Source: Acidimicrobiia bacterium | GTDB lineage: Bacteria; Actinomycetota; Acidimicrobiia; Spongiisociales; UBA5794 | Direction: 5' to 3' | Length of the DNA stretch: 13,143 bases | Assembly: GCA_030599515.1 (NCBI GenBank) | Contig: JAUVNV010000041.1 | Location: 1-13,143 of the forward strand | Part shown: positions 4,608-12,801 of the stretch, one piece after another | How positions within the stretch are numbered: the first letter of the stretch is position 1 | Layout of the letters: each line of letters begins with the position of its first letter | Position numbers and translations under genes: made by a program | Notes under the pieces: model-generated | What the model saw: the letters and a program-made list of their open reading frames with translations, nothing else | What the model was told of the DNA's origin: nothing | Databases searched by the model: none

Positions 4608-6763
4608 AGATCAAGGGAAGCGTCCCCGACGGAGTCGATCTGACACGGGACGAGTATGGGATCCCTCACATCAAGGCCGACGATCTCGCAGGCGCCTACT
4701 GGGGGATGGGGTACGCCCACGCGCGCGATCGGGCAATGCAGATGGGCCTGATGCGTCTCCTCGGACAGGGTCGGGTCGCGGAGTGTCTGGACGGCAGCGA
4801 CGATTCGGTTGAGGTGGACCGGTTCTTCCGGCAGATGAACTGGTTCGGGAACACCGCCGCTCAGGTCGACGCACTCACGTCCGAGACCCGCGCGGTCGTC
4901 GATGCGTACTGCGCCGGTGTCAACGTCCGTTTCTCTGAGACGCGACCGTGGGAATTCCGTGCCCTCGGCTACCGGCCCGAGCCGTGGAGGGCTGCGGACG
5001 TGCTGCTCATGGCCCGTATGACCGGCTATCTGACTCTCGCAACATCGCAGGCCGAAATCGAGCGTTTCTTCGTCGAGATGGTGCAGGCAGGCGTCGACGA
5101 TGAGCGACTCGACGTCCTCTTCCCCGGATCCGTAGGTCACTTCGATCGTGACCTGCTACGGAAGGTGAGACTCGGGGAGCGCGTCGTGCCCGAATCGATC
5201 AAGTGGAACGTCGGGGGACAACGGATGATGGCATCGAACAACTGGGCCGTGTCGGCGCAACGCTCGGCAACGGGCCATGCCCTGCTCGCAAACGATCCCC
5301 ACCTGGAGGTCAACCGTCTCCCCAACGTCTGGGTCGAACAGGTTTTTGAGCTCCCGGACGACACCGTGTTCACCGCGACCATGCCGGGTCTCGCCGGACC
5401 GCTGGTCGGGAGGAAGGACGACCTCTCCTGGGGAGCAACCTACGCGTTCATGGATGCGGTCGATTCGTGGATCGAGGACTGTCGCGATGGGGAATTCCGT
5501 CGTGAAGACCACTTTGAGCCGTTCACCCAACGGAGCGAGCAGATCGTGGTGAAGAAGGGCGAACCGGTCGAGGTCGTGTTCTATGAGAACCTGCACGGAG
5601 TACTCGACGGTGATCCCTTCGAGGAGGGCTTCTACCTTGCAACGAGGTGGGCGCCTGCCGACTCGGGCGCGGCGACGCTCAACGCCGTCACCGACATCTG
5701 GAACGCCCGGACGGTTCAAGACGCACAAAAACTCTTCGGCCGGCTCGAGACCGCGTGGAACTGGGTGTTCGCCGACAGTTCGGGCCGCATCGGGTACCAG
5801 ATGTCCGGTCAACTCCCTCTTCGCGACGAAGAGGCGACGGGTTTCGTCCCGATGCCCGGATGGGACCCGCAATGGGATTGGCGTGGATTCGTCGACCCGG
5901 CCGACCTGCCCGGCGTGCTCGATCCGCCCGAAGGTTTCATCGTGACCGCTAACAACGATCTGAACCACTGGGGAGTCGCGGACCCGATCAACATGCCGAT
6001 GGGTGACTACCGGGCCCGCAGGATCGAGAGTCTTCTGTCGGAAGACCCGGTCGATCTGGCTTTGTTCGAGCGCATCCATCAGGACACCTACTCGCTTCAG
6101 GCTCAGGAGATGATGGCGATCCTGGCGCCGCTCCTGCCCGGCTCGCGCATCGGTCACCGGCTCGGCGCGTGGGACTTCCGCTATGAGCCGGACTCACAGG
6201 GAGCGGTGCTCTTCGAAGCCTTCTACCGCGAGCTCCTGATCGAGATGTTCGCACCCGCTGGCATGGGCAGGCCGGTCGTCGAGCACCTCATCGATGCCAC
6301 CGGTGTGTTCATCGATTTCTATCGGAACTTCGACCACATCCTTCTTGCACCCGAGTCACCGTGGCTCGGCGATCGCGATCTGGGTTCGGTCTATCGCAAC
6401 GCGTTCGATCGTGTGGATCCGGCCGAGGATCGCCGGTGGGGTGACGTGAACCGGGTGACGCTCACTCACATCCTCCTCGGTGGCAAGCTGCCGGGGTGGG
6501 CCGGATTCGACGTCGGTCCGGTCGAGATCAAGGGTGGTAGAGCCACACCGCATCAGGGACAGATCTACGAGAGCGCCGGCCGCACGACGAGTTTCGCCCC
6601 GTCCCTGCGGATGATGGTCGACATGGGGCAACGCGGGATGCAAACAGCGCTTGCGGGAGGACCGTCGGACCGACGCTTCTCGAAGTGGTACAGGTCGGAC
6701 CTCGAACGCTGGCAGCGCGGCGACTACAAGGATCTCCGCCGTCTCGACGAATCAACGAGCTGA
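4604..6763 (+). CDS. penicillin acylase family Ntn hydrolase, cytoplasmic type
   Basis: A 719-residue peptidase S45 family protein; members cleave amide bonds in penicillins, acyl-homoserine lactones or other N-acyl compounds after self-processing into alpha and beta chains. Residues 15-26 (RDEYGIPHIKAD) and GYAHARDRAMQMGLMRL (36-52) are the alpha-chain signatures. The beta chain should begin at Ser211 in MMASNNWAV, the nucleophile. From Ser211 the spacing to His233 (ANDPHL) equals Ser1-His23 of the lactone acylase PvdQ. The oxyanion asparagine is in IVTANN (Asn450 or 451). The C-terminus has GGPSDRRFSKWY (685-696). The residue before the nucleophile is Ala, where many members have Gly. There is no signal peptide: the N-terminus MKIKGSVPDGVDLTRDEYGI enters the fold directly, whereas classic members are periplasmic. 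It overlaps dtd by ATGA. The substrate is unknown; its stop lies 21 bases from the opposing AdnB-like stop. Confidence 0.9.
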   Translation: MKIKGSVPDGVDLTRDEYGIPHIKADDLAGAYWGMGYAHARDRAMQMGLMRLLGQGRVAECLDGSDDSVEVDRFFRQMNWFGNTAAQVDALTSETRAVVDAYCAGVNVRFSETRPWEFRALGYRPEPWRAADVLLMARMTGYLTLATSQAEIERFFVEMVQAGVDDERLDVLFPGSVGHFDRDLLRKVRLGERVVPESIKWNVGGQRMMASNNWAVSAQRSATGHALLANDPHLEVNRLPNVWVEQVFELPDDTVFTATMPGLAGPLVGRKDDLSWGATYAFMDAVDSWIEDCRDGEFRREDHFEPFTQRSEQIVVKKGEPVEVVFYENLHGVLDGDPFEEGFYLATRWAPADSGAATLNAVTDIWNARTVQDAQKLFGRLETAWNWVFADSSGRIGYQMSGQLPLRDEEATGFVPMPGWDPQWDWRGFVDPADLPGVLDPPEGFIVTANNDLNHWGVADPINMPMGDYRARRIESLLSEDPVDLALFERIHQDTYSLQAQEMMAILAPLLPGSRIGHRLGAWDFRYEPDSQGAVLFEAFYRELLIEMFAPAGMGRPVVEHLIDATGVFIDFYRNFDHILLAPESPWLGDRDLGSVYRNAFDRVDPAEDRRWGDVNRVTLTHILLGGKLPGWAGFDVGPVEIKGGRATPHQGQIYESAGRTTSFAPSLRMMVDMGQRGMQTALAGGPSDRRFSKWYRSDLERWQRGDYKDLRRLDESTS

Positions 6764-6784
6764 CACGATTCCGTAAGGCGCCCT

Positions 6785-9700
6785 TCAGCCGTTCAGGAAT
6801 TCCTGCCCCGCTTCGCAGAACGAAGCGAAGTCGCATCGGCGGCAGGCATCGGACGGGGTCGGCGCGAACTCGTCACGCTCGAGCCGGTGGGTCAGGTCCC
6901 GGACATGCTGCCTGGCGGCGCCCAGCCACTCGTCATCGACGTCGATCGACCGCTCCGCGTAGCTCCCGCCTCCGAAGAACGCGAACGTGACCGCTAGTTC
7001 GCCCGGTACCGGTTCGGCGACCGCGCCGTCGGCCGCTGCAATCGCATACACCTGGAGTTGTACGTCGAGGGCGGGGTCGTCCGACGGTCGGCCCGACTTG
7101 TAGTCGACGATCTCCCAACGGCCCGGCTCCGGCTCGTACACGGCGTCGATGCGGCCCCGGACTCTCACTGCTCCGAAACCGAGATCTATGGGAACCTCGG
7201 CGAACCGAGCCTTCTGATCCGCGAAGCGAGAGGCCAAGAAGACGTCATAGGGATCAGCATCCCGAGCCTCCGGTTCGTGGTCCCGTTCTACCGTCAGGTC
7301 GTAGAAGACCTCCTCGAGATCATCGAGCGGAACTTTCCCCAGGTTGTGGAGTTCGACGCTGCGGTGAAATTGAACGCCGCGACGAAGCGCGGGCGATGGC
7401 CGCTGCGGGAGTCGATCGACGAATGCCCACTGGAACTGCAGCGGGCACCGTGCGAGGGTGACCAGGCCCGTGACCGAAGTGGTCTTGGCGATGGGCCGGT
7501 CGGCGATCGCCGGTTGAGGAAGCGCTTCGAGTTCGAGGCGCAGCTGGGACGCTCTGTCCATGGCGGCCGGAGCGTGCTCCGGGTAGGCACTGAGCCAATC
7601 GGGATCATCCACCGCTTGACGGAGCACTGCATCCCACCCTCGTCCGGTGAAGAGCGGATCGGGTGCCGGGCCGGGCGGCTTCCACCGAGGTTCTTCAATT
7701 GGCCCAGGGTCGTCGCTCACCACGTTCGTGCAGGCAATCTCAGCGGCCATCTCGAAGAGTGGGGACGGGATCCGAGCCGATTTTCGCTCAGCGGCGCGGT
7801 GGGAGCCCGTGATGAAGAGACGGTGCCGTGCCCGTGTGACGGCCACGTACGCCGTTCGCCACTCTTCCGCCTCGTGATAGCCCCGGAGGATCGCGTTGCG
7901 GTTTGCCTGCTTCTGAGTACCGCTCAGGTCGGGGAGGCTCTCGGCGTCGAGTCGAAGCGAATAGGGCAAGTACTCGGCCTTGTCGATCGGACTGGCGTAC
8001 GAGTGGGATCGCGAGGGGAATCCGCCGTCGACGACCGACGGGATCACGACCGTATCCCACTCGAGCCCCTTCGCTCGGTGGATCGTGAGGATCGCGACCG
8101 CCGGCCCACGAGAGATGGAGACCGTATCCAACTCTTGCGGGGCGTTCTCGTCGGACAGCAGACGGAGGTACTGCAGGAACGAACCGAGAAGGGCTCGTCC
8201 GACGACGGGTTTCCACGACTCGACGAGGTCCAGGAACCGGTACAGGTTCAGCCGAGCGGACAAGGAGGCGTGATCATCCATGGCATCGACTTCCGTCCAA
8301 GCGTTCATGGCATCCAGTACGGAACGGCAGAGATCCGGCACCGGGACACTCTGCGCCTCAACGAGCAGCCGGCCGTACCGGCCCCGGAATTCCTCCAGAC
8401 GTCGCTTCGCTTCTGGAGAGCATTCACGAATCTGCTCGATGTGGTCGATCGCGTCGACGAGGGCTGGTTCGATGCCGGTCCGGCGTTTGCGGTCGCGAAC
8501 CCAGGCGGCGAGCGGGACCAGATCTCCAAGGCCCAATCGGTAGGTGCTGCCGAGGAGAATCCGGGAGAGGGGGATCGAATTCGAGGGATCATCCAGGATC
8601 TGCAGCCATGCCAGGAGTTCGGCGATCTCAGGAACTTCCAGCAAACCGCCGACCGTTGCGACCTCGTTCGGGATGCCGGCCGACAGCAGGGCCTCTCGAA
8701 TCGCCGCGATGTCCTTGTTCTTGCGAACCAGGACGGCGATCTCGTTCCATGGGGATCCATCGTCGTGAACTTCTTCGATCCGGGCGGTGATCCATGCCGC
8801 TTCCTCGCCGCGGGTTCCGAGCCATCCCGTCTCGATCTCTCCGACCCCCGCACCGGGACCGGGTGCGAGTGGATCGAACGGTGCATCGCCATGCAATCGT
8901 TCTCTGATGCGGTTCGCCAGGTCGAGGATGACTCGATCCGACCGCCGGTTGAGGGTGAGCGGCAGCGTCGCTGCGTCCGTGCCGTCTGGATTCGGGAAGT
9001 GGCGGACGAAGCCGTCGAAGTTCAGGCGAGAAGCACCCCGCCATTCGTAGATCGTCTGATCGGAGTCCCCGACCGCTGTGACGGGGAATCCGCGACCGAA
9101 CACCGTTCGCAGGAGTTCTCGCTGCGCCGGATCGGTGTCCTGGTATTCGTCGAGGAGTACGACCCTGTATCGGTCACGGATGCGGTCGGCGATGGAAGGG
9201 TGCTCCGTGACGAGCCGGTGGGCTCGACTGACGAGATCCGCGTAGTCGACCACGCCGACGCCGGCCTTGGAGCGCGTGTAGTCGTCGACCAGAGAGAGAA
9301 GCTCGAAACGGATCTCCCAAACCTCATCGCGAGCCTGTGCGGCAGGTGCAGCCGAGCGTACGTCTGCAGCGTCGAGGAGGTTGTCTCCGATCTGGCCTGC
9401 AAGCGTGAGCGTCTTATCGATGATCGAGAGGGGTTTGGTCAGATCGAGATGGGCGAAGGGAACCGCGCCGAGCCCGTCCTCGATCATCTGGCGCTGATGG
9501 GCAGGGCCGATAACGGTGGTGTCACGCTCCACCCCGACGAGGGCGCCGAACTCTCGAAGCAGGTCGTAGGCAAAACCGTGATACGTGGCTACCTGTACCT
9601 CGCGGCCGTCGGCCGTGAGGTCCGGGAACTCGGATCGCAGCCGGCCGGCGAGCTCTCCGGCGGCCTTGTTCGTGAAGGTGATTCCGAGCGCAGATTCAGG

Positions 9701-9841
9701 TTCAATGCCGCCGGCTATCAGGGCCTTGAGACGAAGCACGATCGTGGTCGTCTTCCCGGTGCCGGCTCCGGCGGCCACCCGAAGCGGTGCCAGTGGGTAG
9801 TTGACGATGGCTTCCTGCTCGGGAGTCAATTGGAAGCTCAT
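6785..9841 (-). CDS. adnB: AdnB-like helicase-nuclease (UvrD motor plus RecB-type nuclease)
   Basis: A 1018-residue ATP-dependent DNA motor with a C-terminal nuclease, expected to pair with the upstream AdnA-like protein to unwind and resect double-strand breaks. Helicase motifs in order: Q motif LTPEQEAIV (5-13), Walker A GAGTGKT (25-31), Ia TFTNKAAGEL (55-64), II LLDEYQDTD (229-237), III AVGDSDQTIYEWRGA (256-270), V LTIHRAKGLEWDTVV (585-599), VI YVAVTRARHRL (665-675). The nuclease has His826 (RGVQFH), Asp899 (GRIDAV) and Asp913-Tyr-Lys915 (IVDYKSG). Cys799 with Cys1000, Cys1003 and Cys1009 (CxxCxxxxxC) forms a likely iron-sulphur cluster. ATG 9841 overlaps the AdnA-like stop (ATGA) and follows a strong AAGGAGG. 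The frame is open to 10327, but that extension is antisense-like. It is downstream of the A subunit, as in mycobacteria. A generic UvrD/AddA-type label is the alternative. Confidence 0.88.
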   Translation of the reverse strand: MSFQLTPEQEAIVNYPLAPLRVAAGAGTGKTTTIVLRLKALIAGGIEPESALGITFTNKAAGELAGRLRSEFPDLTADGREVQVATYHGFAYDLLREFGALVGVERDTTVIGPAHQRQMIEDGLGAVPFAHLDLTKPLSIIDKTLTLAGQIGDNLLDAADVRSAAPAAQARDEVWEIRFELLSLVDDYTRSKAGVGVVDYADLVSRAHRLVTEHPSIADRIRDRYRVVLLDEYQDTDPAQRELLRTVFGRGFPVTAVGDSDQTIYEWRGASRLNFDGFVRHFPNPDGTDAATLPLTLNRRSDRVILDLANRIRERLHGDAPFDPLAPGPGAGVGEIETGWLGTRGEEAAWITARIEEVHDDGSPWNEIAVLVRKNKDIAAIREALLSAGIPNEVATVGGLLEVPEIAELLAWLQILDDPSNSIPLSRILLGSTYRLGLGDLVPLAAWVRDRKRRTGIEPALVDAIDHIEQIRECSPEAKRRLEEFRGRYGRLLVEAQSVPVPDLCRSVLDAMNAWTEVDAMDDHASLSARLNLYRFLDLVESWKPVVGRALLGSFLQYLRLLSDENAPQELDTVSISRGPAVAILTIHRAKGLEWDTVVIPSVVDGGFPSRSHSYASPIDKAEYLPYSLRLDAESLPDLSGTQKQANRNAILRGYHEAEEWRTAYVAVTRARHRLFITGSHRAAERKSARIPSPLFEMAAEIACTNVVSDDPGPIEEPRWKPPGPAPDPLFTGRGWDAVLRQAVDDPDWLSAYPEHAPAAMDRASQLRLELEALPQPAIADRPIAKTTSVTGLVTLARCPLQFQWAFVDRLPQRPSPALRRGVQFHRSVELHNLGKVPLDDLEEVFYDLTVERDHEPEARDADPYDVFLASRFADQKARFAEVPIDLGFGAVRVRGRIDAVYEPEPGRWEIVDYKSGRPSDDPALDVQLQVYAIAAADGAVAEPVPGELAVTFAFFGGGSYAERSIDVDDEWLGAARQHVRDLTHRLERDEFAPTPSDACRRCDFASFCEAGQEFLNG

Positions 9842-12801
9842 GTGGCGAAGGCCTCCTTGCCTTCCGTCATGGCGGGGCACAGAACCCGGAGACCACAGCG
9901 GTCGCACGCGGTCCCGGGTGTCGGTGTCCAATCTTCGTTGCCGATGCCATCGGCAACGACCGCCATCCGCTCCTCTATCGCCTCGAGATTCGAGACGTCG
10001 AAGGACCGGGTGGCGATCGATCGCTTCTGCGGGTGCATCGGGAACCACATCTCGGCTGCGGTCGCAACCCCGAAGGCGGCGATGTCCGGGTCTTCCCGTG
10101 CACCGAGCAAGTAGAAGCCGAGTTGGAGCGAGGCGGCGGCTTCGTCGAGGCCGGCAAGTTGTCCGGTCTTGTAGTCGACGATCGCCACCGATCCGTCCCG
10201 TTCCTCGATGCGGTCGGCCCGTCCGGTCCAGTGGATCTCGTCGCGTTGCACGCTGAGAGTCGTTTCGGAGCCCACCGGTGTCCCCGTGCTCGGCCACAAC
10301 GAGTAGGTGTTCTCGAGAGCGGCACAAGCGCGGTCACGCCACGCTGCATCGTAAGCGTTGCCACCGAAGGCTCCGGGTTCCAGGAGGTCGTCGAGAGCGA
10401 CGATCGCCTCCTCAGCGGTTCCGTGACGATCACCGCGTTCGGACGCCGCGGTTTCGACGCATTCGAGAACAGCGTGGATGAGCGTCCCGAACTGCATGTG
10501 CACGCTCGGCTCTGATCCGATGGCGAGTCTCCGTTCGAGGACGTAGCGGCGCGGGCAGGCTTCGTAGGCGATGCCCTGACTGGGGGAGAGATGGAGGGGG
10601 TGTTGCGTAACGTCGCTGTCGGGACCGGGTTCTCTGATACCGGCAAACTGGCTCGGTGTCCTCAGGCCCACGTCCCGGCCGCGTGCCAGGGTTTCGATCG
10701 CGGCGAGGCGCTCCGGCGGAGGCAGCGACGGATCTGTCATCGCTCGGCGGAGCGCCGCTTCGACTTGGCCGGTCGTGATCGGCCGGTGGTGTCCGCCAGG
10801 CTTCGAGACGGCCTCGGTGATGGTGGGAGCATCGACGGCGAGGGGAAGGAACCGGCTCGGTGTCCCGCCGTCGATGCCGGAGCCGGAGTCGGTGGCCGTC
10901 CATACGACTCGCCGGGTGGCGCGGGTCATCGTCGTGTAGGCGAGCCTCCGTTCTTCCTGGAGTCGGAACGCGAGGTATCCGGCCGTGTCGGTCGGCAGAT
11001 GGGGTTGGAGGTGGCGTGTTCCGAGGAGGGAGTCGCGTGTGCGGAGGTCGGGGAAGATCCCTTCGACGGCGTCGGCGATGAAGACGACGTCGAAGTCGAG
11101 GCCTTTCGCCTGGTGGAGCGTGGTGATGGTGACCCGATCATGGTCATCGGCCCGGTACGACAGGAGAGGGCTCGCTTCGAACTCCTCGAGCTCGCTCTGT
11201 CTGCGGTACTCGAGCAACGTGCCACGCGGGTTGCGTTCGTTCCACCGCTCGATCACCTGGGTGAACGAGGACCAGGCAGCACGATCCTGTCTCCTGCGGG
11301 GGCTGGTTACGAGATCGGCGATCTGGGGGAGCGTCGACCAGAGCCGCCATAGACCCGCAACGGCCACGTCCTTGTTCGCCCACGCGGGGTCGGAGAGCAG
11401 ATCGCCGAGCGCGGCACCGTCCTCTGTGCCCGAGTGCACGATCTCCGCCCAGGATCCAACGCCGTTCTCTCGATCCCGGGTGAGTTCGGCGAGTCGCGCC
11501 GGCGGTGTCTCGAACATCGGACCAAGAAGGACACGACGCACAGCGCGGTCGGTCTCGATCTGCCCATCGATGCCCGTCGCGGCCGCTACGACATCGAGAA
11601 TGAATCGGATGGCGGGCTGATCGACGAGTCGGCTGTCGGGCCGTTCGTGGGGTATGCCTCTCCGCTCGAGGGATCGGGAGAGTGGTGCAAGGAAGCGGGT
11701 CTTCGATCGTGTGAACACCGCCACACGATTGAACGGAATGCGCTGTTCTAGGTTGAGTGTGTGGATCTCGGAAGCGATCCACTCGGCCTCCTCGACCTGC
11801 TGGTGGAATCGATACGCCTCCACGGATCCCTTTCCCGGCGCGGGGACGACTTTTCCCGCGGCGCCGGGGAGTTCGTGGGCCGTGATCCGGACGGCGGCGT
11901 CGAGAATCGCCTCCGGTACGCGAAATGAGGTGGTGAGGACGAGTCGCTCGGCGGGCCGACCGTCGAACGAGAAGTCTTCGGGGAATCGAACGACGTTCTC
12001 GATGTCGGCCCCGCGGAAGCTGTAGATCGACTGGTACGGATCCGCGGCGGCTGTGATGCGGCCGTGTCCGCTCACCAGACGTTGGAGTAGGACGGATTGG
12101 GCGTGCGTGGCGTCCTGGTACTCATCGACGAGGACGTGCCGGTATTGGTCGCCGAGGGCTTCGGCGACCGTCGGGTCCGCCAGCAGACCGGCGGCCTCGG
12201 AAAGGAGGGTCCCGTAGTCGATCACGAGTCGGTCCCTGAGGATCCCGTCGTAGCGATCGAGAAACGTGGAGAGGCCGCGCCAATCAGCGCGATCCCTTGA
12301 TCGCTCCGCGAGGTCGCTCGGGCCGATGAGCTGCTCGCGGCATCGAAGGATGAAATCGGTGACCTCATCGGCGAAGGTGCGGGTCGTGAGAAGATCCCGG
12401 TAGGCGGGCGACCATCGACCCGGATCCTCGGTGGCGAGGAGTTCGGCAACGAGCCGCTTCTGATCCGGACCCGGCAGCACGTCGGGAGGTCGCTCCCACC
12501 CTCGATACGGCGCGTAGGCCTCGAGGAGCCGGGCGGCGAACGAGTGATACGTCGAGACGTCCGTTGCGCGAGCGGGGCCGCTCGTCGAGGCCCGAATGCG
12601 AGCTTCGAGGTCAGAGGCGCCTCGCCGTGAGAAGGACAGCACGAGCAACCCCTCGTCGTCTCCTTCGACGAGATGAACCGCCCGTCGAACGATGAACTCT
12701 GTTTTGCCCGTACCGGGACCGCCGCCGATGAGCGGTGGCCCTGGTCCCGGCGGGCTCCGACGGGACCAGTCGCCCGGGTCGACGCGGATGTCGAAGGTCA
12801 T
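9838..12801 (-). CDS. adnA: AdnA-like helicase-nuclease (UvrD motor plus RecB-type nuclease)
   Basis: A 987-residue probable partner of the AdnB-like protein in a break-resecting heterodimer. The motor keeps Walker A GGGPGTGKT (26-34), Ia SFSRRGASDL (56-65), II VLVDEYQDAT (223-232), III AAADPYQSIYSFRGA (251-265), V TTLHQAKGLDFDVVF (560-574) and VI YTTMTRATRRV (622-632). The SFSRRGA motif resembles mycobacterial AdnA. The nuclease has His776 (FGTLIH), Asp863 (GRADRI) and Asp876-Tyr-Lys878 (IVDYKTG). Cys749 with Cys966, Cys969 and Cys975 is a likely iron-sulphur site. Odd points: no LxxxQ Q-motif precedes Walker A, and motif III reads DPYQ instead of the common DPDQ. ATG 12801 overlaps the DUF488 stop (ATGA); there is no Shine-Dalgarno, so translation probably depends on coupling. 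The frame extends to 12915, but those 38 residues match nothing and lie within the DUF488 gene. Confidence 0.85.
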   Translation of the reverse strand: MTFDIRVDPGDWSRRSPPGPGPPLIGGGPGTGKTEFIVRRAVHLVEGDDEGLLVLSFSRRGASDLEARIRASTSGPARATDVSTYHSFAARLLEAYAPYRGWERPPDVLPGPDQKRLVAELLATEDPGRWSPAYRDLLTTRTFADEVTDFILRCREQLIGPSDLAERSRDRADWRGLSTFLDRYDGILRDRLVIDYGTLLSEAAGLLADPTVAEALGDQYRHVLVDEYQDATHAQSVLLQRLVSGHGRITAAADPYQSIYSFRGADIENVVRFPEDFSFDGRPAERLVLTTSFRVPEAILDAAVRITAHELPGAAGKVVPAPGKGSVEAYRFHQQVEEAEWIASEIHTLNLEQRIPFNRVAVFTRSKTRFLAPLSRSLERRGIPHERPDSRLVDQPAIRFILDVVAAATGIDGQIETDRAVRRVLLGPMFETPPARLAELTRDRENGVGSWAEIVHSGTEDGAALGDLLSDPAWANKDVAVAGLWRLWSTLPQIADLVTSPRRRQDRAAWSSFTQVIERWNERNPRGTLLEYRRQSELEEFEASPLLSYRADDHDRVTITTLHQAKGLDFDVVFIADAVEGIFPDLRTRDSLLGTRHLQPHLPTDTAGYLAFRLQEERRLAYTTMTRATRRVVWTATDSGSGIDGGTPSRFLPLAVDAPTITEAVSKPGGHHRPITTGQVEAALRRAMTDPSLPPPERLAAIETLARGRDVGLRTPSQFAGIREPGPDSDVTQHPLHLSPSQGIAYEACPRRYVLERRLAIGSEPSVHMQFGTLIHAVLECVETAASERGDRHGTAEEAIVALDDLLEPGAFGGNAYDAAWRDRACAALENTYSLWPSTGTPVGSETTLSVQRDEIHWTGRADRIEERDGSVAIVDYKTGQLAGLDEAAASLQLGFYLLGAREDPDIAAFGVATAAEMWFPMHPQKRSIATRSFDVSNLEAIEERMAVVADGIGNEDWTPTPGTACDRCGLRVLCPAMTEGKEAFAT
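9852..9858 (-). promoter_or_regulatory. strong Shine-Dalgarno AAGGAGG for the AdnB-like gene
   Basis: On the minus strand a full AAGGAGG lies ten bases before ATG 9841, inside the end of the AdnA-like gene. It decides the start. With the ATGA overlap it gives the second subunit both coupled and independent initiation, whereas the AdnA-like start has no such site. Confidence 0.7.

Noticed and set aside
7058..10114. A 1018-codon open frame on the plus strand, antisense to most of the AdnB-like gene and by coincidence the same length.
   Set aside because: It is in exact register with the minus-strand codons, so its stops would need TTA, CTA or TCA codons in adnB, which are rare at this GC content. 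Its protein shows no family motifs, while the minus frame has complete helicase and nuclease motifs.
9842..10327. A 162-residue N-terminal extension of the AdnB-like frame.
   Set aside because: It lies within the AdnA-like nuclease coding region in another frame, and the conserved LTPEQ start plus AAGGAGG and ATGA mark 9841 as the start.
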